DNA from: Anagrus nilaparvatae
Lineage: Eukaryota > Arthropoda > Insecta > Hymenoptera > Mymaridae
Length of the DNA stretch: 64,000 nucleotides
Direction: 5' to 3'
NCBI GenBank assembly: GCA_022575985.1
Contig: JAKSXM010000007.1
Span: 64,572,501-64,636,500, forward strand
Of the stretch, positions 63,285 to 64,000 are shown piece by piece. Under the pieces are notes generated by a model that saw only the letters and a list, made by a program, of their open reading frames with translations, made no database searches and was not told the DNA's origin. Numbering within the stretch: the first letter of the stretch is position 1; each line of letters opens with the position of its first letter. The position numbers and the translations under genes were made by a program.

Positions 63285-64000
63285 GTGAAGAATTCTTTCA
63301 TTAAATTTTATAATAACATACGCATGCAATAAGGCGCGGCTCCTTTTTTTTGCTGTAATATAAATAAAAAAATAAAAAATCTCAAGTTTGGTTCGAAATT
63401 ATTTTCTTCGAGTCACATGAATGACGTCAACAAAGAAACACAACTTAAAATTTCCCATTGGAAACCGGTTTTAATTCATCCTCTTGGATTTTATTGAATG
63501 AAATATAAATGTTAAATTAAAAGCTTATATGCCGATTTTATTTCGCGCCTGAAATTGCAAAGATTTTAATATAATTATATTATATTAAATTGGTTCGTAA
63601 AATCAAAATTCTAAAGGCTAAATAGAGTTATTTCCGCAATCATGTAATTTTTATCTGAAAGGAAAAAGCTGATAAAACTCTTGTTTGTTAAAGTGATAAA
63701 CATATAAAACTTTTTTGTTTTTGTATATTTTTAAAAAACTCTAGGCGTGTCAGCTGATAAGCCAGTCCTGATCCCTGGTGAACGAGAAATCATAATCGAA
63801 GAAGGACAGCAATTGAAAATTCATTGCACCAGCCCTAAAGATTTTGAATTTTTTTTTCCAGAAACTGGCCAATTCGTAAGAACTTATCAAATTAAAATTT
63901 AAATTATATGTACATAATCTATTTAGTTCAATCCATTATTTACAATTAGATAAATACATCCGAACACCATTTAGTAGCAGCGAACCATGATCCATTCAAA
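63230..64000 (+). CDS. 5' end of an Ig-domain receptor gene, possibly PDGF/VEGF-receptor-like (partial)
   Basis: Three coding exons: 63230-63284, 63745-63875 and 63950 to the window edge, joined in phases 1 and 0 by GT/AG introns of 460 and 74 bp. The product begins MKVFKTLNKLLLFMLIFKG, a signal peptide, then VSADKPVLIPGEREIIIEEG, QQLKIHCTSPKDFEFFFPET and GQF/INTSEHHLVAANHDPFK. The pattern E-G-x-x-L-x-I-x-C marks the B strand of an Ig-like domain, with the first Cys seen and its partner beyond the edge. The phrases P-x-L-x-P-x-E-x-E and DPFK resemble the first Ig domain of insect Pvr (PDGF/VEGF receptor). This is a family guess; another Ig-bearing membrane protein is possible. Confidence 0.6.
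63745..63875 (+). CDS. Ig-receptor gene exon 2 (Ig domain start)
   Basis: Acceptor AACTCTAG ends at 63744, donor TTC/GTAAGA follows 63875. Contains the first Ig cysteine (LKIHCTS). Confidence 0.7.
63950..64000 (+). CDS. Ig-receptor gene exon 3 (cut by window edge)
   Basis: Acceptor TACAATTAG ends at 63949; an earlier TTTAG (63935) would run into a stop, which fixes this choice. 17 codons in phase 0 are visible. Confidence 0.6.
   Translation, partial: MNTSEHHLVAANHDPFK

Overview
This is a piece of an animal nuclear genome, most likely an insect and possibly a hymenopteran. It is strongly AT-rich and full of TA microsatellites and homopolymer runs. Genes are split by GT/AG introns, one of them about 15.8 kb, and one short run of the insect telomere-type repeat (CCTAA) is present. 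No bacterial or viral gene organisation is seen. The hymenopteran guess rests only on base composition and TE content.

Three host genes are supported. (1) On the + strand, at least eight phase-compatible exons from 8630 to 33199 encode the back half of a fibronectin type III domain, a transmembrane helix resembling that of FNDC4/FNDC5, and a long low-complexity cytoplasmic tail rich in Ser/Thr, Gln and His. Its 5' exons are not identified. (2) On the - strand, 60649-61790, a two-exon gene encodes a 251-aa protein with the hallmarks of MPLKIP/TTDN1. (3) On the + strand from 63230 to the window edge, the first three coding exons of a receptor-like protein give a signal peptide and an Ig-like domain start, possibly a PDGF/VEGF receptor homologue. 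A short ORF of unknown nature starts head-to-head with the MPLKIP-like gene.

Most of the rest is mobile DNA, layered element within element. 4840-5469, 5949-8115, 9723-10826 and 11010-13890 are foldback (long inverted repeat) elements; the last holds another foldback and a gypsy-type solo LTR. At 16409-21381 a 31-bp direct repeat brackets a decayed R2-type LINE, a pogo/Tigger remnant and a jockey/CR1-like LINE that is itself split by a 594-bp inverted-repeat element. Small TIR elements with TA target duplications sit at 22287, 29914 and 31580. 39.6-51.1 kb is a giant imperfect palindrome. Its left arm is interrupted by a ~6-kb hAT-like element that carries a ~310-bp tandem array, which is in turn interrupted by a Penelope-like retroelement. 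55.5-59.5 kb is a further foldback interrupted by a 2381-bp hAT-type foldback with an exact 8-bp target duplication.

The host genes do not form an obvious pathway. The strongest observations concern the order of TE insertions, which target duplications and restored pre-insertion sequence make readable, and unusual transcript-level signals in the FN3 gene: a polyadenylation signal in a hairpin loop, an in-frame stop beside a splice donor, and trinucleotide-encoded His runs.
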